Shown here: positions 1-8,333 of the stretch, one piece after another
Layout of the letters: the number at the start of each line of letters is the position of its first letter
Position numbering within the stretch: position 1 is the first letter of the stretch
Assembly (NCBI GenBank): GCA_040388605.1
Contig: JAZKBN010000091.1
Location: 1 to 20,672, forward strand
DNA: 20,672 bases
Reading direction: 5' to 3'
Origin: JAZKBN01 sp040388605
GTDB lineage: Bacteria; Bacteroidota; Bacteroidia; Cytophagales; Flexibacteraceae
Made by a program: the position numbers and the translations under genes
The notes under the pieces: model-generated
Databases searched by the model: none
Seen by the model: only the letters and a program-made list of their open reading frames with translations
What the model was told of the DNA's origin: nothing

Positions 1-32
1 ACTTAATGAACTTCTCGGCTAAAAACACCAAC

Positions 33-40
33 TACTTTTG
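33..40 (+). promoter_or_regulatory. possible -7 promoter element for the first glycosyltransferase
   Basis: TACTTTTG matches the Bacteroidota -7 consensus TAnnTTTG and lies about 145 bases before the ATG at 186. I see no convincing -33 TTG/TTTG partner at the usual distance. Only six positions of the motif are fixed, so a chance match is quite possible. The rest of positions 1-185 shows no recognisable gene. Confidence 0.25.
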
Positions 41-185
41 ACCACATTACCAAATTTTGATAATGGATATTTTAGAAAATGTATATGCCTTTTAACATCA
101 TAACTACGCAAATGGGAACCTGATGCCGGAATACCTATATTGCGGGCTATAATTGATTTCGAGATTTAACTGTTTATTTATAAAA

Positions 186-2771
186 ATGTCAGACTTCCCT
201 GAAAAGGAAAATGCCCGCCCAAATCAAATTCTTTCGGCAAAATTTGATTTAATTTTTTCGAAATCAATTTTAGCTTTTAGCATTGCCGCGGTGGTGTTTT
301 TCCTGATTTTTACATCTACGCCTTATAGGTTCAATTCAGAACCTATAGTACCTGTAATGCTAAGCTTGCTTTCAGGCTTCTCCCTCATTGGAATTATCGC
401 GGTATTTTACAATAAGCGAACAGGCAGCAATGCCAAATCTGAAGCTATTGTTTATATTTTGGGAATAATGCTTTCAGGCGCAGCAGCCTTTACTTTTAAA
501 AATTCAGAATTCGGAATAGGGGCTGCGGGAGGCGATATTGGGTTTATTAACGCCCTCATAGTAAAAATGGCCTACACAGGCGGATATGCAGATAATTACT
601 ATAAAGGTCTTTCATCGTTTTACCCGCCTTTATACTATTGGCTTTGCGCCAAAGCATCTGTAATTTTCAGTATAAAGCCTCATGAAGCACATAAGTGCGG
701 TTTTATTTTATCGATGTACCTGCTGCCAATATTAACCTGGCTTGGTTGGGGCCGAATAACAGGGAAACCCCAAGCCGCAATTTTTGCCTTTGCATTCCTT
801 TTCAACTTAGCTTTAGAAAAAGCAGCACCTTTACTGAGCTTCACATTGTTTGTGCCTTGGTGGTTATACTTTATTGAAAATACCAGGCGTACAAACTTTA
901 CAACCAGGCAATTGGTAATTGCTTCTGTTACCGGCGGAATAATTATTCAGCTTCAGTTTTTTTGGTTGTTACCTGCATCATTGGGGTTAGGAATTAGGCT
1001 GATTGCTGAAAGGTTTGGCTTTCTTAAATTTGACGAACCTGTAAGGCCTCAATTCAATAGCATTATAATTATAGCCTTAGGATCGGCATTTGTTGCAAGC
1101 CCATATCTCATTCCATATTTGAGCGATATGCTCACTATAGGCACTGAACCAACTCAAAACCTTTATTATCGCACAGATATGGGTTGGTGGCAGTTCCCTT
1201 TCTTCCAACCAACTTTATGGAGTTTCTTATGGCTTTTCGGCCTGCTATACAGTATTTACAGTATTGGCAGCTCTGCGTTATCAAGAGCTTTGATATTTAT
1301 GGTGGCAGGCATTTACGCTTACTCATTACTTGGCTTTTTCGGGGTATTAATAAAAGTACCCATTCTCTTTTTTAAGGCTTATTACCTGCTTGAATACCTG
1401 CTTTCATTAATGGCCTTGCATGCCATTTGGAGTATTGCAAAGCAGGTATATAGCCAAAGCAGAGAATACTTCCGGGTAACGGCACTCGCAACGGCATCGG
1501 TATTTTTGTACCTGAGCTGGAATTATGCGCACAATCTTTGGCACTGGGGCGGTGAGGCGGCAGGGAGCCAAACCCCGGAATTGGTTGCGCGTGACCTTCG
1601 GGAAATTGACCCGGTTGACAGCCTGCGCGGAAAAGTGATTATTACTTCAAATGACAGCATAACAACCTTTTTCCCTGTTTATACTTTTCTTTATTGGAAC
1701 AGCAGCTATTCGAATCCGGCGGCATTGTATAAACAACGTACCGAGTTTCTTGAAAAGCTCTCTGTTCTAAAAGACAGGATTGCTTTTGCTGCAGCTTTAA
1801 TGAATAATAAATTCGACCATCCCGATTATGTATTATTCAAGGCAAATGAAGAAAACAAGCTTCGTATTTTCAAAATTAAATTCCCTTATAAACCCGAAGA
1901 AGCATATATAAAACTTTCGCACGACAATATGTTGGCTCCATATTTTACCAATTATTATGCAGCCAAGCACCGCATTTACAAAGTGAATAAAAAACATAAC
2001 CCTTTGCCGGAGGGTACTATAGAACTAAACAGGTTAAGTCCGGGTGATGCTGTTACACTTCTAATCCTGAAAGCAGGAATGGGGAACACCATTCCGTGCA
2101 TTACTGATATTTCAATTGATATTCTTGCGAACCGGGTATCAGAATTAGCTCAAAAGGAACAAGGTGTTGAACTTGAAAACATTTTGAGATTGGGCTCGGT
2201 TTCACTTACCAATGCGGGCATAAGTGCAGACGCTTTAAGCAAATTAAAAATTTCAGTTGCAGAGGGCTTGAAGCGAATTATCAGCAGCGGTAAAGAGAAA
2301 GTAATAAATACATGGGAGGCTGAAGCCATGCATACTGATTGGCAAAATGCTGAAGATTTAGCTTATACAGAACCCGGTTCAGGAAAAAAAATTCGCAGGG
2401 TAAATCCAGAGATTTTCAGCAAACCGCATCCTAGTGGTAACGCGCTGTTTTTTACTGATGAGTTTGAGCTTACGCCGGGTACTTATACAATCCATTTTGA
2501 TTGGCAATGCAACAGTAACGGTGATCAGCCGGCCGGCCAGATACAGGCAATTGCTGCCAGCCTCACAGAGTTGATTTACCAAAAAGACTTAAGCTCTAAC
2601 TTGATTAATTCTGCTAACTCCGGCAATGACCTTGTATTCACTATTACCGATAGCCCAAAGGTTATTCGCCTGAGGTATTACCACACTAATGCTGCCGTAT
2701 CTTTGAGCATAGATAAATTCAGCCTTACACGCAGCCTTGATACCATACAGGCAGAACAATTGGTACATTAA
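186..2771 (+). CDS. GT-C membrane glycosyltransferase, AftA/Emb-like, with C-terminal beta-domain
   Basis: This 861-residue polytopic membrane protein probably transfers a sugar from a polyprenyl-phosphate donor on the outer face of the inner membrane. Many hydrophobic segments span residues about 25-450. A GGD motif (Asp117) lies in an early loop and is followed by FYPPLYYW (residues 145-152). This arrangement recalls the N-terminal domain of actinobacterial galactan arabinofuranosyltransferase AftA (GT85). The catalytic acid of GT-C enzymes usually sits in such a loop. The last ~150 residues (from about 707, starting WEAEA) look like a soluble beta-sandwich, perhaps carbohydrate-binding, as seen at the C-terminus of Emb-type enzymes. 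A TTG at 153 in the same frame could add 11 residues, but the ATG at 186 gives a more natural start (MSDFPEK). A second GT-C gene follows 108 bases downstream on the same strand, so the two may form a surface-glycan operon. The GT-C class is fairly sure; the substrate is unknown. Confidence 0.6.
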   Translation: MSDFPEKENARPNQILSAKFDLIFSKSILAFSIAAVVFFLIFTSTPYRFNSEPIVPVMLSLLSGFSLIGIIAVFYNKRTGSNAKSEAIVYILGIMLSGAAAFTFKNSEFGIGAAGGDIGFINALIVKMAYTGGYADNYYKGLSSFYPPLYYWLCAKASVIFSIKPHEAHKCGFILSMYLLPILTWLGWGRITGKPQAAIFAFAFLFNLALEKAAPLLSFTLFVPWWLYFIENTRRTNFTTRQLVIASVTGGIIIQLQFFWLLPASLGLGIRLIAERFGFLKFDEPVRPQFNSIIIIALGSAFVASPYLIPYLSDMLTIGTEPTQNLYYRTDMGWWQFPFFQPTLWSFLWLFGLLYSIYSIGSSALSRALIFMVAGIYAYSLLGFFGVLIKVPILFFKAYYLLEYLLSLMALHAIWSIAKQVYSQSREYFRVTALATASVFLYLSWNYAHNLWHWGGEAAGSQTPELVARDLREIDPVDSLRGKVIITSNDSITTFFPVYTFLYWNSSYSNPAALYKQRTEFLEKLSVLKDRIAFAAALMNNKFDHPDYVLFKANEENKLRIFKIKFPYKPEEAYIKLSHDNMLAPYFTNYYAAKHRIYKVNKKHNPLPEGTIELNRLSPGDAVTLLILKAGMGNTIPCITDISIDILANRVSELAQKEQGVELENILRLGSVSLTNAGISADALSKLKISVAEGLKRIISSGKEKVINTWEAEAMHTDWQNAEDLAYTEPGSGKKIRRVNPEIFSKPHPSGNALFFTDEFELTPGTYTIHFDWQCNSNGDQPAGQIQAIAASLTELIYQKDLSSNLINSANSGNDLVFTITDSPKVIRLRYYHTNAAVSLSIDKFSLTRSLDTIQAEQLVH

Positions 2772-2879
2772 TATACAAAACCAAAGCTATTTCAGCCAAA
2801 GAGCAAGATGGAGATTGGCCGAAGTTAAACAATAGCTCTATTTATAATTTTAAAACAACATAAGACTTTGTAAACAGCC

Positions 2880-4466
2880 ATGCCGAAAAGCAGTTCAGCC
2901 AATTTTCGGGTTAAAAGCGGCATCTTGCTTTATGCAATTCGGGTGGCCATGCTGTTGCTAATCTTGTTTCCTTTTTTTTTATAAGCTGGGTAACAAACCC
3001 CTTACCTGTTGGGATGAAGCCCGGGTTGCTGTAAATTCACTTGAGCTCACGCATCACCATAATCCCTTATTAAGCACATACGCCGGTGAGCCGGATACTT
3101 ATACCACAAAGCCACCGATGCTCACCTGGTTCCAGGCAGTCTCATTAGGGTATTCGGTAAAAATGCGTTTGCTGCAAGGCTGCCTTCGGCATTAGCCGGC
3201 CTGGCTACTGTTCTCCTGCTTGTTTTTTATGCCCGAAAAAGGCTTGGGAGCGAGAGCACCGGGTTTTTAGCTGCCTTATTTTTAGTCAGCTCACGGGGCT
3301 TTATAGAAATTCATGCCGCCCGGTCTGCAGATTTTGATGCAATGCTAACATTGTGGATAACACTGTACCTTATAGCCTTTTATGAATGGCTTATACACTC
3401 CTCAAATGTCGCCCTCCGAATATTTGCCGCTGCGTTAATTGCTGCTATACTTACAAAAAGCATAGCCGGCTGCCTGTTTCTTCCGGCATTATTCATTTTT
3501 ACCCTGGCAACAGGTAATGGAAAAAAACTGATTGGCAAAAACATGCTTTTTGCTATTGCATCTGTAGCAGGCCTTATTTCATTTTACCTTATTGCGCGTG
3601 AGTTTTACCAACCCGGCTATTTCGATCTTTTTTGGAAGTATGATATAATTGATCGTTTCGGAAAGGTACAGGAAGGTCATTCGGGACCCTTTACCTTTTA
3701 TTACGACAGGGCCATAAATTGGCAGTGGAATCCTTATATATACATGCTCATTCCGGCAGCAATTTGCCTGCTTTATAAAGCAGACAAGCGTTACCTGCGC
3801 TTTACGCTTTTTATACTGCTTAATTTGCTGCTGTTTTTATTAACCATATCTTTTTCTGCTACAAAAATTGATTGGTATGCCACACCCTATTTTCCTATTG
3901 GCAGTTTGATATTAGGGATGGCTGCAAACCGGGTTCTGTTGCTGCTATGGCCCTTTGGTAAAATGGAGGCCGGCCAAGCAGGGTATTTAAAAAAGAGAAT
4001 AGCCACAGGATTTTCCTTCGCAGTTATATTAGTGGCTTTATATGCGGTTGTTTCAAAAAACTACAAGCGAATTTTACAAACAGCTGACATAATAGACGAC
4101 GGAGATCCAAGAACCCGTATAGCCATGTATATGAATGGGTTTGCTGAAGCGCATCCGGGTAAAAATCGGCTGGTGGTTTTATACGAAGATTATAATGCCC
4201 CGCTTCAGTTCTATGCCGAGGTCCTGGCTGAAAAGAGAGAATTACTGCTCTTCGCCCCCAAAATTGATATACACGGAATAAGTAAACCGGTATGCCTAAT
4301 AGGTAGCACTACAGGTCCGGGTGCTTACCACTCGTTGCAACCGGGAGATATTGTAATTTTATCTGAAGACAAGCCTGCCGATTCAGTGCAGGCTAAATGG
4401 AATACTGAAATAACAGATCACGGTGATTACAACGTGCGTGCACTATTAATTAAAAGTAAAAAATAA
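2880..4466 (+). CDS. ArnT/PMT-type membrane glycosyltransferase, broken by two compensating frameshifts
   Basis: Read across two frame changes, this encodes a protein of about 528 residues of the dolichyl-phosphate-mannose/ArnT-like family (PMT_2, GT39/GT83). These enzymes transfer sugars from lipid-linked donors outside the inner membrane. It starts at ATG 2880 (MPKSSSANFRVK). One extra T in the run of nine at 2972-2980 leads to a stop at 2982. Dropping it gives FYKLGNKPLTCWDEARVAVN, which contains the family's acidic loop motif (DEAR). A base is then missing near 3145-3147, because that frame stops at 3193. Restoring it gives RVFGKNAFAARLPSALAGL and rejoins the frame that stays open to 4466. 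TTKPPMLTW and HAARSADFDAMLTLW are also typical of the family. Many transmembrane segments follow, then a soluble C-terminal tail. The two indels are 170 bases apart and cancel, so sequencing error or very recent decay are both possible. Confidence 0.7.
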
Positions 4467-4500
4467 GCCGATAAGCAAATAAGTAATACGTTATCGGCTT
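4465..4500. terminator. bidirectional terminator hairpin between convergent genes
   Basis: A perfect 10-bp inverted repeat (AAGCCGATAA at 4465-4474, TTATCGGCTT at 4491-4500) encloses a 16-base loop. It begins within the stop codon of the glycosyltransferase and lies 18 bases past the end of the convergent transketolase gene. Reading the minus strand, the stem is followed by a T-rich tract (complement of 4451-4464), as in an intrinsic terminator. The plus-strand tail is less T-rich. Confidence 0.65.
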
Positions 4501-4518
4501 GAATAAAATCCAATACGG

Positions 4519-5478
4519 TTACCTGCCTTTCCTTGCAATGGCCTTCTCTGCAGCCTCAGCAATTTTCTCTGCGGTCAGGCCAAACTTTTTCATCAGCTGA
4601 TCCGGCGGGCCGCTTTCGCCAAAACTGTCGTGCACGCCAATATATTCAATTGGGGCAGGAGTTGTTCGGCTGAGGAGCTGTGCAATGCTGTCGCCGAGAC
4701 CGCCGTTTAACTGGTGCTCCTCTGCAGTAACCACGCAGCCGGTTTTTCGCACAGAGGCAGCTATGGCATCGTTATCGAGGGGCTTGATGGTATGTATATT
4801 CACAAGCTCGGCACTGATGCCTTTAGCTTCAAGAATTTCGAGGGCTTTAATGGCTTCCCATACCAGGTGCCCGGTAGCAAAAATGCTGACATCGGTACCT
4901 TCGCTGAGCATGACTGCTTTACCAACGGTAAAAATTTGGTCTGCGGGTGTAAATATGGGCATCACCGGGCGGCCGAAGCGCAAGTAAACAGGGCCTTGGT
5001 AATCGGCAATGGCAATGGTTGCGGCCTTTGTCTGGTTGTAATCACATGGATTTATAACAGCCATACCGGGCAGCATTTTCATCAGGCCGATGTCTTCCAG
5101 GATCTGGTGGGTGGCACCATCTTCGCCCAGGGTAAGGCCGGCATGTGATGCGCAAATTTTAACATTCTTACCGCTGTAGGCTATGCTTTGGCGAATCTGG
5201 TCGTACACACGACCTGTGCTGAAATTGGCGAATGTGCCTGTGAAGGGTATCTTACCGCCTATAGTGAGTCCGGCAGCAATGCCCATCATATTGGCTTCGG
5301 CAATGCCTACCTGGAAAAAGCGCTCAGGGAATTCCTTTTGAAAATCACCGAGCTTAAGCGATCCTATTAAATCGGCGCAGAGGGCAACCACATTGGGGTT
5401 ATTGCGGCCTAACTCAAGCATGCCGGCCCCGAAGCCGGAGCGTGTATCTTTATTACCTGTAACGGTGAATTTGGTCAT
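4519..5478 (-). CDS. transketolase, C-terminal subunit (split enzyme)
   Basis: This is the C-terminal half of a split transketolase, which moves two-carbon ketol units between sugar phosphates in the non-oxidative pentose phosphate pathway. It carries the pyrimidine-binding domain, with the conserved glutamate of VGIAEANMMGIAAGL that activates the thiamine diphosphate ring. The segment SHAGLTLGEDGATHQ follows, then the transketolase C-terminal domain (GLGDSIAQLL, FGESGPPDQL). The product is 319 residues from ATG 5478; a TTG at 5484 would add two residues and overlap the upstream gene. The N-terminal half ends at 5481, only 2 bases away, so the halves should be co-transcribed and made together. 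Both halves are complete, so this is a two-subunit enzyme and not a frameshift. Family assignment is sure. Confidence 0.93.
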   Translation of the reverse strand: MTKFTVTGNKDTRSGFGAGMLELGRNNPNVVALCADLIGSLKLGDFQKEFPERFFQVGIAEANMMGIAAGLTIGGKIPFTGTFANFSTGRVYDQIRQSIAYSGKNVKICASHAGLTLGEDGATHQILEDIGLMKMLPGMAVINPCDYNQTKAATIAIADYQGPVYLRFGRPVMPIFTPADQIFTVGKAVMLSEGTDVSIFATGHLVWEAIKALEILEAKGISAELVNIHTIKPLDNDAIAASVRKTGCVVTAEEHQLNGGLGDSIAQLLSRTTPAPIEYIGVHDSFGESGPPDQLMKKFGLTAEKIAEAAEKAIARKGR

Positions 5479-5480
5479 AA

Positions 5481-6356
5481 TCAAAAGTCGGAAAGGGTTG
5501 AATCGAGTTGGGCAAGGGCGGTGGCAAGCTGTGCATCATCGGGCGCGCTGCCATGCCATTTGTGGGTACCCATCATATAATCGACCCCGTAACCCATTAC
5601 GGTATGCATCAGTATAACGGTAGGCTTGCTGTTGCCGCTCAGGGCAATGGCCTGCTCAAGGGTAAGAATTACTTTTTCAATATCGTTACCGGCATCAAGC
5701 TCAAGCACCTGCCAGCCGAAGGCTTCCCATTTGGCACGCAGGTTAAGCAGGCTCAGAACCTTATCTACGGGGCCGTCTATCTGCTGCCCGTTATAATCTA
5801 TAGTGGCAATAAGGTTATCTACCTTGTTGTGGGCGGCATACATGGCAGCTTCCCATACCTGGCCTTCCTGCAGTTCTCCATCACCCATGAGGGTGAATAC
5901 AAGGCTGCTGTCAGCATTAAGTTTTTTTGCCGAAGCGGCGCCAATGGCAACAGACAGGCCCTGGCCCAATGAGCCGGAGGCAATACGCACGCCGGGTAAA
6001 TGCTCGGCAGTGGTTGGGTGGCCCTGCAGCCTGCTGTCTATTTTCCGGAATGTGCTTAGCTCCGATACTGGGAAATAGCCTGAGCGGGCAAGCACACTAT
6101 ACCATACCGGCGATATATGCCCGTTGCTTAAAAAGAAAAGGTCTTCGCCCTCACCGTTCATACTGAAGTTGGTATTATGCTTCAAAATGCGGAAGTAAAG
6201 GGCAACCATAAATTCGGTGCAGCCGAGAGAGCCGCCGGGATGCCCGCTTTGGCAGGCATGCACCATACGAACTATATCTCTGCGAACCTGCAAAGCCGTG
6301 GCTTTCAGGTCAGCTATGCCGATTTCGGAACGGGTAATTTGCTCGGTGTTTGGCAA
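5481..6356 (-). CDS. transketolase, N-terminal subunit (split enzyme)
   Basis: This 291-residue thiamine-diphosphate-binding half pairs with the C-terminal half encoded immediately downstream. Diagnostic motifs are SGHPGGSLGCTEF, SNGHISPVWYSVL, GSLGQGLSVAIGAA and the cofactor motif GDGELQEGQVWEAAM running to DYNGQQIDG (GDG...N, which holds Mg2+-ThDP). No ATG fits near the expected N-terminus. The first in-frame methionine lies inside the conserved VRRDIVRMVHA helix and an in-frame stop sits at 6399-6401. The TTG at 6356 is therefore the best start. A TAnnTTTG element at 6408-6415 upstream fits transcription from just before this start. The gene is first of a two-gene unit with its partner. 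Confidence 0.93.
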   Translation of the reverse strand: MPNTEQITRSEIGIADLKATALQVRRDIVRMVHACQSGHPGGSLGCTEFMVALYFRILKHNTNFSMNGEGEDLFFLSNGHISPVWYSVLARSGYFPVSELSTFRKIDSRLQGHPTTAEHLPGVRIASGSLGQGLSVAIGAASAKKLNADSSLVFTLMGDGELQEGQVWEAAMYAAHNKVDNLIATIDYNGQQIDGPVDKVLSLLNLRAKWEAFGWQVLELDAGNDIEKVILTLEQAIALSGNSKPTVILMHTVMGYGVDYMMGTHKWHGSAPDDAQLATALAQLDSTLSDF

Positions 6357-6407
6357 GGGTGTTAACAGGTTTAGTAAAGCCCTGCAAAAGGCCGGGGCTC
6401 ATAAATG

Positions 6408-6415
6408 CAAAGCTA
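6408..6415 (-). promoter_or_regulatory. probable -7 promoter element for the transketolase pair
   Basis: Read on the minus strand this is TAGCTTTG, an exact match to the Bacteroidota -7 consensus TAnnTTTG. It lies about 50 bases upstream of the TTG start at 6356. No clear -33 TTTG is seen at the normal spacing. Confidence 0.4.
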
Positions 6416-6521
6416 AAGAAAAAAATGCGGGGCACTCCCCTGCCGAATGAATTCCAAAGGGCTTTTGTTCAATATTTAAAGTGTTCGCCACACGCAAAGA
6501 GCGAATTTTAAAGTACAAAAT

Positions 6522-7214
6522 TTACATTAACCCCTCATCTGACATGCTCAAATAGCCTGAATTTCCAAAGATGACATGGTCAACCACAGGTATATCCAGC
6601 ATTCTGCCTGCGTTTTGCAGCTTGCGCGTCAGTTGAATATCGGCCTGGCTGGGGGTGGTACTTCCGCTGGGATGGTTATGGACCAAAATAATTCCTGCTG
6701 CCAGGCTTTCTAAAGCTGCCCTAAAAATAACTTTCGGGTCGGCCACTGTACCGCTTACCCCCCCGCTGCTTATAAATACCTTTTTAATGACCACATTGGC
6801 GCGATTCAGCAAAACCACCCAAAATTCTTCGGTAAGCCTGTCCATAAGGTCGGCTTTCATAAGCGTATAAATATCTTTGGCATCACGAATACCCGGCTTT
6901 TGCTCGGTATCCGCTTCGGTTCTTCTGCGGGCAAACTCCATAATTGCTGACACAATTAATGCCCTGGTTTCGCCTACTCCGTCTATTGATTGCAACTCGG
7001 GCAAAGATAAACGCGCCAAATCGGGCAGGCTGTTGCCGGCCACTTCAAGAATACGCCGGGCAATCAAAAATGTTTTTTCAGTTCCGCCTAATGCAAAGCA
7101 CAGTACCTCGGCATCGCTGAGCGCCTCCCAACCTTTATGATGAAACCGATATCGCAGGTTATTCTGTAAATCCGGTATAGCGGAAATGTAGCTGTTGCGC
7201 AAAGGATCGTTCAT
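6522..7214 (-). CDS. radC: RadC-family JAB/MPN domain protein
   Basis: This is a full-length 230-residue RadC. It has an N-terminal UPF0758 helix-hairpin-helix region (GWEALSDAEVL; LSLPELQSIDGVGETRALIV) and a C-terminal JAB1/MPN metalloprotease-like domain. The JAMM-type metal ligands are visible in HNHPSGSTTPSQAD (HxH...S..D). The family was once named for DNA repair, but its real role in most bacteria is not settled. The gene is 165 bases from the transketolase pair and 190 bases from the batE-like gene on the same strand, so it may be transcribed on its own. Confidence 0.92.
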   Translation of the reverse strand: MNDPLRNSYISAIPDLQNNLRYRFHHKGWEALSDAEVLCFALGGTEKTFLIARRILEVAGNSLPDLARLSLPELQSIDGVGETRALIVSAIMEFARRRTEADTEQKPGIRDAKDIYTLMKADLMDRLTEEFWVVLLNRANVVIKKVFISSGGVSGTVADPKVIFRAALESLAAGIILVHNHPSGSTTPSQADIQLTRKLQNAGRMLDIPVVDHVIFGNSGYLSMSDEGLM

Positions 7215-7275
7215 AACTGAAGGTTGACTTATATGGAAAGACTGCAGGGAATTTATTAAGGCTGCATATACAGCT

Positions 7276-7283
7276 CAAAATTA
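7276..7283 (-). promoter_or_regulatory. possible -7 promoter element for radC
   Basis: Read on the minus strand this is TAATTTTG, matching TAnnTTTG, about 62 bases before the radC ATG. A TTTG (complement of 7308-7311) lies 24 bases further upstream, slightly farther than the usual 19-21 base spacer. Confidence 0.35.
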
Positions 7284-7404
7284 ACAGGCATTATACTTAC
7301 AGGTTCACAAATTAAGATTTATATACCAGGGGCAGCGCAGGTTTTAGTGTACCGCCAATTTTCTTAACCTTTAAAAATCATTCCCGACCGGGAGCGAAGC
7401 CGGC

Positions 7405-8166
7405 TCAGTTTTCAAGTACCAGTAAATTATTAGCATTAATATAAGCGTCTTTGCCTTTCCAGCTAATCCTGTACCACATATCACTTTGCCCGCTTATGGT
7501 AACCTTGTGCCCCGGGCCAATTATTTCAACCGGTTTTGAGCCGGAGGCAGGTGCTTCCATAAGGTAAATCTTTTCACCGGAAACTATTCCGGTGCTGTAC
7601 AATGAGTTTAAATTAGCCAGAGTGAAGCCCAATATCACCAAAGCCGGAAAAAAAAACGGGAAGTAATCAAGTCCCATTTTAAGTACCCGCCTGCGTATCA
7701 TAAACACCAATAACGCAGCTGCAGGTGAAATTATAGCTGCCAGAATTAAGGCATAATGCTGCAAATATATATACAGAAAATAATCGGTTTCGCCTTCATA
7801 GCCATAAAGTTTCAGGCGCTCTGCCAGGTCTTCCAGGCGGCGCTTTACCTGCGTACCCGGGTTTTGCAAGTAATAGAGACTCAGGCAGTAAAGTGTGGTG
7901 GTATAGTCTTCGGCAGGTTCGGCAACAGCAGCCATCTTAAGCAGCATTTGCGGGCTGTAGGCTTTTTTGGCTGTAAGCACCTTATTATATATGCCTAAAG
8001 CCTCGCGGTACTTATGCTTGCTGTACAGGCTGTCGGCCTGCTTTAAAAGCAGCTTGGCAGGCAGGTTTTGTTCCTGTACCGGCGCCTTGTTTTCATCTGC
8101 AAAAACGGGGGCTGAAAAGAGCGCCAAAAAAAACATTATGATTATTTTACCGAGTGTAGTTGGCAT
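7405..8166 (-). CDS. BatE-like TPR and SH3-domain membrane protein
   Basis: The 253-residue protein has the architecture of BatE from the Bacteroides aerotolerance (Bat) operon. A signal peptide ends near residue 23 (SAPVFA). A tetratricopeptide region follows (about 38-110; ADSLYSKHKYREALGIYNKVL). Two transmembrane helices (about 137-157 and 167-187) precede a C-terminal bacterial SH3 domain (MEAPASGSKPVEIIGPGHKV...MWYRISWKGKDAYI). The protein is likely anchored in the inner membrane with TPR and SH3 parts in the periplasm. In many Bacteroidota BatE closes a batABCD(E) operon; here no other bat gene is present. radC lies downstream and a divergent tRNA/rpsU unit upstream, so this is an orphan or relocated copy. 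Identification rests on architecture, so another TPR-SH3 family remains possible. Confidence 0.7.
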   Translation of the reverse strand: MPTTLGKIIIMFFLALFSAPVFADENKAPVQEQNLPAKLLLKQADSLYSKHKYREALGIYNKVLTAKKAYSPQMLLKMAAVAEPAEDYTTTLYCLSLYYLQNPGTQVKRRLEDLAERLKLYGYEGETDYFLYIYLQHYALILAAIISPAAALLVFMIRRRVLKMGLDYFPFFFPALVILGFTLANLNSLYSTGIVSGEKIYLMEAPASGSKPVEIIGPGHKVTISGQSDMWYRISWKGKDAYINANNLLVLEN

Positions 8167-8190
8167 TTAGAAATATGATTCATACCTTTG
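8160..8190 (+). promoter_or_regulatory. promoter for tRNA-Lys and rpsU
   Basis: TACCTTTG at 8183-8190 is an exact TAnnTTTG -7 element. A TTG at 8160-8162 sits 20 bases upstream, the spacing expected for the Bacteroidota -33/-7 promoter. Transcription would start a few bases past 8190, about 35 bases before the tRNA. The -33 part overlaps the start codon of the divergent batE-like gene. Confidence 0.6.
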
Positions 8191-8230
8191 CACCCGCAAT
8201 AACGGAAAACAAAACCGCATTGTAAAATCC

Positions 8231-8303
8231 GATTCGTTAGCTCAGCTGGTAGAGCATTACACTTTTAATGTAAGGGTCCTGGGTTCGAGCCCCAGACGAA
8301 TCA
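8231..8303 (+). tRNA. tRNA-Lys (anticodon TTT)
   Basis: A 73-base cloverleaf can be drawn. The acceptor stem GATTCGT pairs with ACGAATC (8296-8302), with discriminator A at 8303. The D arm contains AGCTCAGCTGGTAGAGC. The anticodon stem TTACA/TGTAA encloses the loop CTTTTAA, so the anticodon TTT is at 8264-8266. The T arm contains GGTTCGAGCCCC. The CCA end is not encoded. rpsU begins 31 bases after it and probably shares the transcript. Confidence 0.97.
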
Positions 8304-8333
8304 CACAAAAATTAACAGAGAAATTACCGTTCC

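Noticed and set aside
2972..2984. Programmed frameshifting in the glycosyltransferase
   Set aside because: A second, non-slippery indel is needed 170 bases later, no stimulatory structure is evident, and this family is not known for recoding.
4685..6450. Several open frames of 60-154 codons on the plus strand across the transketolase genes
   Set aside because: They are antisense to two clearly conserved genes and show no recognisable domain; long antisense frames are expected in codon-biased genes.
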